The position numbers were made by a program, and so were the translations under genes. Source: Dichetophora obliterata (taxonomy: Eukaryota; Arthropoda; Insecta; Diptera; Sciomyzidae). Taken from it: DNA of 64,000 nucleotides. The notes under the pieces are model-generated. The model was given only the letters and a program-made list of their open reading frames with translations, was not told the DNA's origin and made no database searches. Shown here in pieces: positions 34,331 through 44,710 of this stretch; position 1 is the stretch's first letter; each line of letters begins with the position of its first letter. Location: assembly GCA_963920525.1 (NCBI GenBank), contig OY986438.1:134260671-134324670 (forward strand), given 5' to 3'.

Positions 34331-37300
34331 TTAAATTAAAAATAACAAACTGCCAATTACCAAAAAAAACCTTAAATTAAAAATTTAAATTTAAATGTGT
34401 TTTAAATTCAGTTTCCCAAAATAAAAAACAATATTCATCTTAAGTGTTAATATTTATTTTTTCAATAATATATGTTATGAAAACCCTCTGATGCATAAAA
34501 TCAAACCAACATGAACAAAACTTGTTGAATGCATATTGTTAAAATGTGTAAATAAATATTTCCTCACATTTTATGTATTATAGTACAGCCAACTTCAGGC
34601 AGGCAGGCAAATGTTTTTCGAAACAGTTGAGCCATATACAAACGCATGTAATACAACGACAACAATACTCTACTCTTTAAGCAATAAAACTACACCATAC
34701 TCTATAAAAGAGCATTTTATGCACTATACAAAAGCAGCACCTCTACAAAAAATACACTTTTTATATTATTCCATGGCGTTTTTTTTTTTTTTTGTTTAAC
34801 TGTCTTTTTTTGCTATGAAGTATTTATTACCTTTTAGCGCTGAAAGTGTTCGCATGAGTGGTATTAAGAGTATGGAACCTTTTAATTTAGGCGTGGTAAA
34901 ATTGGAGTTGCCATAAATTTGTGTCGCATTTAATTTCTGTTAGTTTTTTATTATTACATTTTCATAAATATTATTTATATTGAATTCTTTTAATAAATAT
35001 TTGTAGAATTTTTTTAACTATTGGTCAATAGACAAATCAAATAAACTTGTTTTTAGAATGATGGACAGGTAGTGAAAATATAGAAAAAAAGATTGTTATT
35101 ATAATGGAATTGGAAAATATTTTATAGCATATTATTAAAGCACTCGGAGAAAATGGGTTTTATCCAGATAAAAAGGATAGGATGCAAAACTGACAGTAAG
35201 GATTTGAACCAGAGAATTTTGAGTTCCATGAAATAAACATAACAGCGAAAAATTTAACCAAATTTCAGAGCAGAGTAAGTCTTTCATTATCTAATTTTCT
35301 AAAATATAGAAGTTTGTTTAACAATAAAATACAGTAAATTGTACTGGCCTTATTTTGCCTTTAAATCACCGATTATTTGCTAGTCATTAAATAAAGCTGG
35401 TTAATCAGCATTAAGATATCAAGACTTGATGGTAGAAAAACTAGTTCAAATATATTTGATGACGTGACCAGAACGGTAAATTGGCAGGACAATTTCTTAG
35501 GATGTTTCGCTAACCAAAAGAAAATGTTAACGTGAAGAAACCATTGGCTTCTATTCGATGGACATTAACGTAGTGAACCAACATACCCTTTATTTGCAAA
35601 TTTTTTTCAATACTTTATGAAATCAATTTAATACTTCATAGCACATCATAAATAAGACTTTTTAATCAAACAACACATTATAATGTTTCTGCTCACAAGG
35701 GGAAAAACGAATGTATGTGCAAAGAAAAAAAAATAACTTCAAAAATAATAATAAAGCATAGTTATTATCATCAGCCATTTAAAGACCATAAAAGAAATTC
35801 TTATTTTGGTTTTTCACCATTCATGACGCCGATACGCTTTACTATTTTTTGTTGTTTTTATTTGCAACCATGGTGCTTTGATGATGTTGCTATACCAACA
35901 ACAACAGTAGCAGCAGCAGCAGCAGCTTCGTAGCATCATCGACTACGTATTTAATATCCACAAAATGCAATTAAAAAGTGATAAATTAATGAGAAGGTAA
36001 CCACCACTGCGAATACCCATAACATTGCATCAGATACTGCATCGTTCACAGACTCTGATGGAATGCAGTAAGACAATGGGTGGTAACGCTATCGAAAATT
36101 TAATAGCATCGACGTTAAAATAAAGTGTTGCTTTTGCTAAGAAAATAAAAGGAAGTCTTCGTATATTAAAGAAAAAATAATATTGCATTTTTCAGCGCTC
36201 TGATAAGTTAAGGAAAACTATAGTTGAGGAATTTTTTCTGATGCCTAAAATAGAAACATGTCACGGATCAAAAAAGTTGTCTCATTTTAAAGACAAATTG
36301 TCTTTAAATATCCTTAAACAAGTAAGGTCACCGTATTTGCTTGTATGCACCCAAGATTCGAACATTTGAAGATCCTTTACCCGCGTTTTAATAACGAACC
36401 GCCTTATTTCGTGGACACGCAGGACATTTAGTAATTTTTGTTTCACAAGGCATTAATTTTCCCTGCCCCCACCAACAGTCTATATTTTGTCGTATCCTTC
36501 CACTACCACCAACACAACCCCACCACCATCATAACCCCCAAACAAGAAATCCAACCCGGCTATAGTAGGGGAAGAAGCAAACTTTTAACATAAATTATTT
36601 TCGCATAATAGTTCGCACTTAATAATAATTAAGCATGTGAGATAAATTGTGGATTGTCTGTTTTGTGATCAGAAAAGACGTGTTAGGGTGAATAAGGATT
36701 TGCTAAAGATGCCTGTGGCCATACCCAGCAGCGCAACGAAAACAATGCCCTGGCTTTGTCTATCTTGGTGTTATAGCTACTTCCGGTATGGACCAGCCCG
36801 CCATCTAACCAGCCAGCTGTAGCTAGCAAAAGCCGCAAAGGAACGCACCAACATGTGGTTAATTTTATACAAATGTAAGCTCATTATTTTTGGTTTTTTG
36901 GAGAATCCTTTTGTGCGCACCACAAACACGCTTTATTCGACCGTAATTAAGCGAATATTTTATTTAGCTCTTCTTCGATAACAATATGCAAGAGCTCAGA
37001 TACTAAAGTTCTACGGGCTGCTTGCTAACTGGTTATAGTGCTAACAAGCTGCAAGCAGCAAAAAATACCCCAAAAACTGTATTCTTTTTTTTCATTATAT
37101 TTCTTGAGTAGCTTTCATTTATTGTTATCCAATTATTTAAATAGAATAAAACATGCTGCTAGTCGAAATATAGTTTTTATGTCTAGACTTCTTGGCTAAG
37201 CTCTCTCCTTGACCGATTTTTTACAGCCTCGTTAGCTGTGCAGTTACATGAATTGTTGTTATATTCCTGTTGATTTTTGGCTGTTAGCATTGCTTGTGTG

Positions 37301-37756
37301 TGTGTGTTTGTATTTGTGGCTTTTTGTTTGTCTATCCTTTGCTGCTTGCTTGGTCATGCCAAAGTTAACGAGCCTTCAAATAGGCCTCTTGGGTCACGTT
37401 AAGCAGGATATATGTACAAATTAAAAGCTTTAACAAAAATAAAGCACAATCATGAAGTCACAGCCAGCAATAGTTGTAGTTGTATTTTCGCAGTTGCAGA
37501 AGTTAATCAAATTGAAGTAAGTGGGACAAAGTACAGTCGATACAATGCGGCAGTCAAATGATGTCTATAAAGCTTAAGTTTTTGCTCAAAAAATCATTAC
37601 AACAAATTAAGCGATAGACCATATTGGTATTTATACATTAACTGAAGCTAAACTATATTGGTTTTAATAAATTAACTGAAGCTTTGAAAAATGCTCATTT
37701 TTCAATGTCACTTAAACTAGATCCTTACATGAAATTTGGCAAAGACTGTTGTTATC
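34331..37756. other. AT-rich DNA without recognised gene
   Basis: Holds a (CAG)n run at about 35903-35926, a Cys/Pro-poor CCACCA-rich patch near 36460-36550 and GT-rich words near 37290-37315. I see no domain, element terminus or RNA gene up to the LTR element at 37761. Confidence 0.5.
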
Positions 37757-37760
37757 AAAC

Positions 37761-39428
37761 TGTAACGAACTTCCGTTTTTCCGGATTTTACAGCTGGGGT
37801 ATACTCGCCGGTGTCCAGCGTTCGTGACAGAAAATTTGTAATTAAAGACCCTTTCGCTTTGTTTTCTTTAATATTTCTTCAGTTTATTCGCAATTCACAA
37901 TTGGCGTTACTCTACTGGCTTAATGGTATAGGACCTTACACACACACACCTATGCACCGATGTTTTGACCTGGATCTTGTTTCGATGTCCGATGCCCTTG
38001 AGAAGATGACGTGACGGAGCTTTATCTTGGTGACTGCATACGTAGTTCCGGAGTAAGTGATGCGATGAAGACGAGCGACGCTAGCGTGTTTCCTGGGGCT
38101 GTGGCGTGGTAGAGATATACGACGTTGGCGCGCTCCCTGGGCCTTCTTGTCACTGTTGAGCAGCGAGTGGTCACAAGTAGGACGTATGTTACAATCGGAG
38201 TGTGTAACGTGTATCTTGCGTTGAGACTGGGCTATTGACCGCTGAGTGGTGTTACCTTGGCTTACAATATGTCTACTGGGGTGCTTACGAGGTGGGGCGT
38301 GGTGCAAGATACTAACGTTGGAATGAGACCTTAACCAACGAAAATATGTCTACTGGTGTATTTACTAGGTTGGATGTGGTGCAAAATATTAATGTTGGAA
38401 TGAGACCTTAACCAACAAAAATATGTCTACTATGGTTACTACTAGGTTGGGCTTGGTACAAAATATTAACGTTGGAATGAGACCTTAACCAACGAAAATA
38501 TGTCTACTAGTGTATTTACTAGGTTGGATGTGGTGCAAAATATTAATGTTGGAATGAGACCTTAACCAACAAAAATATGTCTACTATGGTTACTACTAGG
38601 TTGGGCTTGGTACAAAATATTAACGTTGGAATGAGACCTTAACCAACGAAAATATGTCTACTAGTGTATTTACTAGGTTGGATGTGGTGCAAAATATTAA
38701 TGTTGGAATGAGACCTTAACCAACAAAAATATGTCTACTATAAATTTAAGGAGTTCTAACTATGCCAGGTAACACTCACCACTTCCCAGGCACGAGCTGT
38801 TGAATGACCACGTCCGACCACTTCAATTGCACGATGACTACTCCGATGTTGAGAATTCTCTACGTCCGTTCACTTTGGCTGCACACTGAATACGTCCGAT
38901 GCCTTCAACTTCACGCTGAATAAGAGACTGAGTTAATCCCACGACTCGTCTTTTATTGCCTTGCTCGTTGATGCTTGCCGCACTATGATGTTGAAACCAG
39001 TTTTCGCTCTCACTGTGTCTTGTGGTTGTGTATGTATGTGGCGTGATACTAAAACTTGTTTGGCTATGACTAGTTTGTGTTGCTATGCCAGAATGATCTC
39101 GATACCAGCTGCCTATGGCGTGATGACGCTAAAACTGGTTGTGTTTTGTCTTCTGTTGCTATGTGCGTATCATCTTGGTAGTTGCTGTATATGATGTGAT
39201 CATGCTACTTTTTCCTGTTGCATTGCGTGTATGCTGTCTCGCTTCCACTGCTTGTGCTGCTCTAGATATGTGTGTATGGGTGAATGTGTGTGTGTGTAAA
39301 GCCTAGTATAGTGGGTAAAAAGTATAATTTAACAGTGAAAAATTAAAATTAAATTACATTCTATAAAAAAATTATGAAACTCTATGTTGTATGGCGAAAT
39401 TCGAACACCCGCGAATTTCGTCGTTACA
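37761..39428 (-). repeat. 3' LTR (left copy)
   Basis: Matches 42038-43705 base for base except at three positions that I found (38208, 38312 and 39307), so insertion is recent. It carries a 77-bp tandem array (about 38265-38745) and possible AATAAA signals on the minus strand near 38951 and 37881. A 123-residue frame inside it is duplicated in the other LTR and has no recognisable domain. Confidence 0.95.
38265..38745. repeat. 77-bp tandem array in the LTR, alternating A and B units
   Basis: The phrase GTTGGAATGAGACCTTAACC starts at 38317, 38394, 38471, 38548, 38625 and 38702, exactly 77 bp apart. From the second unit on they alternate: one type reads GGTTGGATGTGGTGCAAAAT, the other GGTTGGGCTTGGTACAAAAT, giving a 154-bp higher-order period. 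The array is identically arranged in the other LTR (about 42542-43022). Confidence 0.95.
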
Positions 39429-39441
39429 CTCCCTCTCTACT
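39429..39441 (-). promoter_or_regulatory. Polypurine tract for plus-strand priming
   Basis: On the minus strand GTAGAGAGGGAG lies directly upstream of the 3' LTR. This is the position and composition of the primer that starts second-strand synthesis in LTR elements. Confidence 0.8.
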
Positions 39442-40909
39442 TGCCCATGAAAGCAAAGACGTCGATGTGCCCAGTTCTTTTTATGTTGACTTGGTATTTG
39501 ACCTTATCGATGACTCGGGCAAATCGCACCCTGCTGTTACCTCTTCTGGTGCACTCGCACTCATCGATCTCCTGGTTTAAGTTTTCTGGAATATATTCCA
39601 ACCTTTGCTTTTGTGGCTTGACAAGTTGACCGTGCTTAATGCTAATGAAGTCTTGTCGCTCTTCGCTGGTGTCGTTGATTATCTGATGTTGTCGTTGATG
39701 TGCACCACTGTCGCTGAGCTGAACGTGTTGCTGTTGTTGGGCGCCGCTATCGCTGTTGAGGACGTGTGGTTGTTGTGCGCTGCTTTCGCTGTGGACGTAG
39801 TGTTGTGGTTGTGCGCCGCTGTCGGTATGGACGTTTTGCTGTTGTGCACCGCGGTTGCTGTGGACTTTTTGTTGTTTTGCGCCGTTTTCACTGTGGTCGT
39901 AGTGTTGTTGTGGTGCGCCGCCATCGCTGTGGTCGTAGAGGTGTGGTTGAGCGCCGCTGTCGCTGTGGACGGAGGGGTGTGGTTGAGCGCCGCTGTCGCT
40001 GTGAACGGAGAGGTGTGGTTGAGCGTTGCTGTCGCTGTGGACGGAGAGGTGTGGTTGAGCGTCGCTGTCGCTGTGGACGGAGAGGTGTGGTTGAACGCCG
40101 CTGTCGCTGTGGACGGAGAGGTGTGGTTGAGCGCCGCTTTCGATGTGGACGTTTGGTAGTATTTCCGGGCATAGTGAATGGATTACCTTGGCAATCTCCT
40201 TTTGGTTGTCCTTGGCGGCCGTTTGTAGATACCATTTGCTAAGGTCCTTTGCATGGTCTTGTTGGGGCTCCTGTATGACTGGGATTCTCGGAGAAAATCG
40301 TCGTTTCATCGGCAGACTTTTTGTTACGACTAGGTTCTGTTCTATGATATGGGAGATTCCTTGAGGTGATTCAGACTTTGCCAGATCCTGTTTGAGAAAT
40401 AAGTCGATGTCTTCTGAGGATGTTGCTTGTTCTTCTGGGGTGATAATTCCTATTCGTGATTCCATGTTGGTCTCTAGCAGTTCATCCAGGTTGAATTGAA
40501 CGGTCTGTCCTCCACATGTGATGGTTGTTCCAATGGCCGCTAAGGAATCTAATCCTAGGAGTATCTCGTCCGTGGCTTCCGGAAGGATGAGGAAACTTAC
40601 TCTACACTGGGCGGCTCCCAGCCTTACGTTAAGCGTCAGTGACTCACTTACACTTCTACGTGATCCGTCCGCAAGAATAAAATTTTTGTTGATGGCTTGA
40701 ACGTTGTGTCGGGTCCTCAATTTAGTGGCCAATTTCGTGTTTAAGAAGCTGCAAGTAGCTCCCGTATCTATGATAGCTTCGACACATGTCGTATCCAGAG
40801 TCACAGTGGCGATGATTCGGTTCTGATCCTGTCTTAGTAGTCGAGGGCTTAAGGAGGTATTCTTTGTTCTGGCTGCGTGCATCCTCCTTATTGACGCAGG
40901 CCCGTGGCG
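39437..40909 (-). CDS. Protease frame with a 12-residue tandem-repeat domain (Pro, RT-IN lost)
   Basis: An intact frame of 490 residues when entered by -1 frameshift at the heptamer; the first internal ATG is at 40882. Counted from that Met, the aspartic protease active site DTGA is at 39-42 and the flap-distal ILLGLD motif at 107-112. Residues 160-204 (FLKQDL, SHIIEQN, SPRIPVIQ) resemble the linker before a gypsy RT. The RT, RNase H and integrase domains that should follow are absent. Instead residues about 249-405 are some 13 repeats of an 11-13-residue unit (type SGAQPHLSVHSD), Gln/His/Ser-rich and presumably disordered. A basic tail ends at 39437. The protease would cleave Gag in the particle. 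The repeat domain has no function I can name; it may be the inherited tail of a longer Pol, joined by deletion, or a newly expanded region. Confidence 0.85.
   Translation of the reverse strand, partial: RHGPASIRRMHAARTKNTSLSPRLLRQDQNRIIATVTLDTTCVEAIIDTGATCSFLNTKLATKLRTRHNVQAINKNFILADGSRRSVSESLTLNVRLGAAQCRVSFLILPEATDEILLGLDSLAAIGTTITCGGQTVQFNLDELLETNMESRIGIITPEEQATSSEDIDLFLKQDLAKSESPQGISHIIEQNLVVTKSLPMKRRFSPRIPVIQEPQQDHAKDLSKWYLQTAAKDNQKEIAKVIHSLCPEILPNVHIESGAQPHLSVHSDSGVQPHLSVHSDSDAQPHLSVHSDSNAQPHLSVHSDSGAQPHPSVHSDSGAQPHLYDHSDGGAPQQHYDHSENGAKQQKVHSNRGAQQQNVHTDSGAQPQHYVHSESSAQQPHVLNSDSGAQQQQHVQLSDSGAHQRQHQIINDTSEERQDFISIKHGQLVKPQKQRLEYIPENLNQEIDECECTRRGNSRVRFARVIDKVKYQVNIKRTGHIDVFAFMGK
39668..40138 (-). 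repeat. 36-bp coding minisatellite in the Pro frame
   Basis: The clearest units (about 39955-40138) are 36 bp long and differ by single bases; towards the C-terminus they drift to 33-39 bp but stay in frame. In the other frames it gives long Val- or Arg-rich readings that are artefacts. Confidence 0.9.
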
Positions 40910-40915
40910 TTTCCC
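40871..40915 (-). promoter_or_regulatory. -1 ribosomal frameshift signal between gag and pro
   Basis: On the minus strand the heptamer GGGAAAC (40915-40909) is read in gag as G-GGA-AAC, the X-XXY-YYZ slippery form. After a 6-nt spacer a hairpin follows: GGCCTGCGT (40902-40894) pairs with ACGCAGCC (40878-40871) with one bulged C, around a 15-nt loop that holds the gag stop codon. The protease frame is -1 relative to gag and is open from just upstream of the heptamer, after an in-frame TAG. The same heptamer is a known retroviral slippery sequence. Confidence 0.85.
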
Positions 40916-41934
40916 GAACTTCGTCGTCTACAGCACTCAATGGTTCGGGGTCCACGCTGTCCACATTCCCAGCAAAAGAAGATCCGGGGGTTTCGACACG
41001 CTGCATGAAAGTGGCCATCTTGACCGCATCGTCTGCATGCAGTTCTGGGGTTCAGCCGTTCATTATTTTCTTGTGTAACAAGCATGTGACGCTCATCTCT
41101 CGGGTGTGGCCATACCGTGCGTTCGGAATTTTTCTCACCTCTAATGCTGTCGTATTCATCAGCCAGGGCTATCAATTCTCCTAGGTGCTCGAAGTCTTTA
41201 CGTTTTATATAGAGCTGGTACTCACTGCGGCAATTCCGGAAGATTCTTTCCAGCTGCTGGGTAGGCGTATAATTGGAATGGCGCATCATGTTCTGTATAT
41301 CCAGCACGTAGTCCTTAAAGACCTCTCGCGGCCTTTGATGGCGTCCACGGATTTCGTCTTCGAGCTTTTCAAAAAAGCGTGCCGGTAGAAAGAAGGTGAG
41401 AAAATCTTTCTTGAATTGGAACCAATTCTGCCAGGGCACGTTGTTGTTCCTTAGCCAGACTAGAGCTCGGTCTGTTAAAAGCTCAGGCATCGTTCTTGGG
41501 AGGAAATCTGCGTTTAACCCGTACACCTTCGTCAGTTCCTCGACCCTCTCGATAAAAGTCAGTGGATCGCTGCATCCGTTGAATTTAATAGGCCACTTGC
41601 GAACTTTATCGATTACGGTGGCATAGTTACCTCCGCTTTGCACTGGGGCTGCCTCGTGGTAGTATTCCGGTGATGCCTCCGTAAGCTGCGATATGGTGTG
41701 TCCTGTTTGAAATTGCGTTGGCACCACTAATGGTTTCGGAGACGGGGCTTTGGTATGTCTTCGTTCCAGTTCTTCCAGTCTTAACGTGATGGATGGATCT
41801 TCTTGTTCGGTAGCAAAGTTCGCGAACCTTTTGCGAAGATCTTCAACAGTTCCTGCATCATCGAAGTCGAATTCACGTGCGTAAGCCGTAAGATCTTCTT
41901 TACGCAGTGAATATATCCATGTAGTCCTTACCAT
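40888..41934 (-). CDS. Gag polyprotein (gypsy type), intact
   Basis: A complete 348-residue frame with no break. The middle carries the gypsy-type capsid region (WPIKFNGCSDPLTFIERVEE, WFQFKKDFLTFFLP, RPREVFKDYV). At the C-terminus lie a canonical CCHC knuckle (CRRCGQDGHFHAAC, residues 300-313) and a second Cys-rich unit (CWECGQRGPRTIEC, 321-334) without the usual His. It would assemble particles and bind element RNA. The start ATG at 41934 lies about 100 bp after the primer site, a short leader usual for gypsy elements. The gag stop is in the loop of the frameshift hairpin, so most product should be Gag alone. Long homology runs with other fly gypsy Gags are expected but not tested. Confidence 0.9.
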   Translation of the reverse strand: MVRTTWIYSLRKEDLTAYAREFDFDDAGTVEDLRKRFANFATEQEDPSITLRLEELERRHTKAPSPKPLVVPTQFQTGHTISQLTEASPEYYHEAAPVQSGGNYATVIDKVRKWPIKFNGCSDPLTFIERVEELTKVYGLNADFLPRTMPELLTDRALVWLRNNNVPWQNWFQFKKDFLTFFLPARFFEKLEDEIRGRHQRPREVFKDYVLDIQNMMRHSNYTPTQQLERIFRNCRSEYQLYIKRKDFEHLGELIALADEYDSIRGEKNSERTVWPHPRDERHMLVTQENNERLNPRTACRRCGQDGHFHAACRNPRIFFCWECGQRGPRTIECCRRRSSGNATGLRQ

Positions 41935-42018
41935 CTTGATATCTTTGTAACTCTCTTTTGTGTTTGTTTGAATTGCGTTTTCTTATTTGTTTGATTTGTA
42001 TCTGTTTTCTGCGTCAGG

Positions 42019-42036
42019 GTCCCTGCTCGGGCGCCA
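42019..42036 (-). promoter_or_regulatory. Primer binding site, tRNA-Lys type
   Basis: On the minus strand, one base beyond the 5' LTR, TGGCGCCCGAGCAGGGAC complements the 3' end of tRNA-Lys(UUU) at 17 of 18 positions (the usual form has GAA where this has GAG). It primes first-strand cDNA. Confidence 0.85.
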
Positions 42037-42037
42037 C

Positions 42038-43705
42038 TGTAACGAACTTCCGTTTTTCCGGATTTTACAGCTGGGGTATACTCGCCGGTGTCCAGCGTTC
42101 GTGACAGAAAATTTGTAATTAAAGACCCTTTCGCTTTGTTTTCTTTAATATTTCTTCAGTTTATTCGCAATTCACAATTGGCGTTACTCTACTGGCTTAA
42201 TGGTATAGGACCTTACACACACACACCTATGCACCGATGTTTTGACCTGGATCTTGTTTCGATGTCCGATGCCCTTGAGAAGATGACGTGACGGAGCTTT
42301 ATCTTGGTGACTGCATACGTAGTTCCGGAGTAAGTGATGCGATGAAGACGAGCGACGCTAGCGTGTTTCCTGGGGCTGTGGCGTGGTAGAGATATACGAC
42401 GTTGGCGCGCTCCCTGGGCCTTCTTGTCACTGTTGAGCAGCGAGTGGTCACAAGTAGGACGTATGTTACAATCGGAGTGTGTAAAGTGTATCTTGCGTTG
42501 AGACTGGGCTATTGACCGCTGAGTGGTGTTACCTTGGCTTACAATATGTCTACTGGGGTGCTTACGAGGTGGGGCGTGGTGCAAGATATTAACGTTGGAA
42601 TGAGACCTTAACCAACGAAAATATGTCTACTGGTGTATTTACTAGGTTGGATGTGGTGCAAAATATTAATGTTGGAATGAGACCTTAACCAACAAAAATA
42701 TGTCTACTATGGTTACTACTAGGTTGGGCTTGGTACAAAATATTAACGTTGGAATGAGACCTTAACCAACGAAAATATGTCTACTAGTGTATTTACTAGG
42801 TTGGATGTGGTGCAAAATATTAATGTTGGAATGAGACCTTAACCAACAAAAATATGTCTACTATGGTTACTACTAGGTTGGGCTTGGTACAAAATATTAA
42901 CGTTGGAATGAGACCTTAACCAACGAAAATATGTCTACTAGTGTATTTACTAGGTTGGATGTGGTGCAAAATATTAATGTTGGAATGAGACCTTAACCAA
43001 CAAAAATATGTCTACTATAAATTTAAGGAGTTCTAACTATGCCAGGTAACACTCACCACTTCCCAGGCACGAGCTGTTGAATGACCACGTCCGACCACTT
43101 CAATTGCACGATGACTACTCCGATGTTGAGAATTCTCTACGTCCGTTCACTTTGGCTGCACACTGAATACGTCCGATGCCTTCAACTTCACGCTGAATAA
43201 GAGACTGAGTTAATCCCACGACTCGTCTTTTATTGCCTTGCTCGTTGATGCTTGCCGCACTATGATGTTGAAACCAGTTTTCGCTCTCACTGTGTCTTGT
43301 GGTTGTGTATGTATGTGGCGTGATACTAAAACTTGTTTGGCTATGACTAGTTTGTGTTGCTATGCCAGAATGATCTCGATACCAGCTGCCTATGGCGTGA
43401 TGACGCTAAAACTGGTTGTGTTTTGTCTTCTGTTGCTATGTGCGTATCATCTTGGTAGTTGCTGTATATGATGTGATCATGCTACTTTTTCCTGTTGCAT
43501 TGCGTGTATGCTGTCTCGCTTCCACTGCTTGTGCTGCTCTAGATATGTGTGTATGGGTGAATGTGTGTGTGTGTAAAGCCTAGCATAGTGGGTAAAAAGT
43601 ATAATTTAACAGTGAAAAATTAAAATTAAATTACATTCTATAAAAAAATTATGAAACTCTATGTTGTATGGCGAAATTCGAACACCCGCGAATTTCGTCG
43701 TTACA
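42038..43705 (-). repeat. 5' LTR (right copy)
   Basis: Same length as the left LTR; differs at 42485, 42589 and 43584. The promoter should lie here in minus orientation, but I see no convincing TATA box. It includes the second copy of the 77-bp array at about 42542-43022. Confidence 0.95.
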
Positions 43706-43725
43706 AAACATACTGCTTACTTACT

Positions 43726-44148
43726 ACACGGTTAAAAATGTTGGACTATTTTTTAATCCAAACTTGGGTTTAAAGGCATTTTTAATCCAAAAGGTACTAT
43801 TTTTTAATAACTAGGTCTCAAACACACGTTCCTGAAAGCTTGCATGCATTAGTAATGATGCAAAATAAGCTAAATCTTGTTAACAACTGAGTTGGACGAT
43901 TGGATGGAGTGGAAGGTGTAGGACCAGCAAATCAGAGGATGTGTGTTGAAATCATGAAATTATCAGAGTAGTTTTTCATTTTAAGTTGATATTTAATTGC
44001 TTTTTTAAACTTTTTTCGGATTAAAAAATAGTCTCTTTTAGATTAGAAAATTTGAAACTTTTCTTTGGATTAAAAATTAATCTTTTTGGTGTTGTTCTAT
44101 ATGTAATCCATTAAAGTTTGAAATGTAGTCAAAGATTTTAAACCGTGT
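43726..44148. mobile_element. MITE with ACACGGTT ends
   Basis: The left end ACACGGTTAAAAAT matches the reversed right end ACACGGTTTAAAAT. The interior is rich in TTTTTAATCCAAA-type words in both orientations, probable subterminal repeats. It lies 16 bp from the LTR element. No coding capacity. Confidence 0.6.
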
Positions 44149-44710
44149 TGACAGTCCCGTATCTAGAAACCAAAGTCTGAGTATCGAATTTTTTTTTATC
44201 TACAATCAACACACTTGCGCGATGGTGCGAAAAATTATGAAAAAAAAATTTAGCTCAGCTATCACTTTTACCTATGCTGCCTTTTGCTGTTCTGCTTGCG
44301 AAAAATGAATCCAATTTCGGCTGGCTTTTGGTCTCTTTTTTGTTTGTTCTTGACATGCTTATTTTATTTTAAAACATTTAAGAACACGCAGAGGGCAAAG
44401 AACAATTTTAAATGATTGGCGGTCAAATGGCATTTTGCGCTTTATTGCTTTTGACATTTACGCATACGTTCAAAACAAGCAAGGCACAGGGTATGTTAAA
44501 CGTGCGTAGTATATTTTCACTTCTAAATATAGAGCGCTCAGGAATCACTTAAATTTTTTGATAGCACAGATATAAAGACATAAGTGCATAAGTATTAAAA
44601 TATTTATCCAAGGACATTTTTCAAATCGATCAGAGCATGCGCACGTGATATTGGGGCATGTTTAGCTTGCTCCCGCTGTACGGCAGATACGGGACTTCAT
44701 GTGGACATAT

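Larger units (their letters stand above)
37757..43709 (-). mobile_element. Young non-autonomous Ty3/gypsy LTR retrotransposon (Osvaldo/Ulysses-like), Gag-Pro only
   Basis: Two 1668-bp LTRs (37761-39428 and 42038-43705) begin TGTAACGAAC and end CGTCGTTACA, and are flanked by the 4-bp duplication AAAC (37757-37760 and 43706-43709). In minus orientation the 5' LTR is the right one. Next to it lies a tRNA-Lys-type primer site, and a purine-rich tract abuts the left LTR. The internal region is only 2609 bp and codes for Gag and protease, without reverse transcriptase, RNase H or integrase. Long LTRs, the 4-bp duplication and the tRNA-Lys primer are known for the Osvaldo/Ulysses group of fly gypsy elements; that placement is inference. 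With no polymerase of its own it would need a relative in trans. Confidence 0.93.

Noticed and set aside
33738..34380. Long open frames encoding ITNYKLQ repeats in three frames
   Set aside because: Direct consequence of the 7-bp satellite; no codon bias, no domain.
37936..38307. 123-residue minus-strand frame, also present at 42213-42584
   Set aside because: It lies inside the LTR, so duplication is expected; there is no recognisable domain and it begins without a leader context.
39605..40242. Val- and Arg-rich plus-strand frames of 158-184 residues
   Set aside because: Antisense and shifted readings of the in-frame protease repeat domain on the minus strand.
37757..43709. Endogenous retrovirus with envelope gene
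   Set aside because: No envelope frame, signal peptide or furin site is present; the internal region ends with the protease-repeat frame next to the purine tract.
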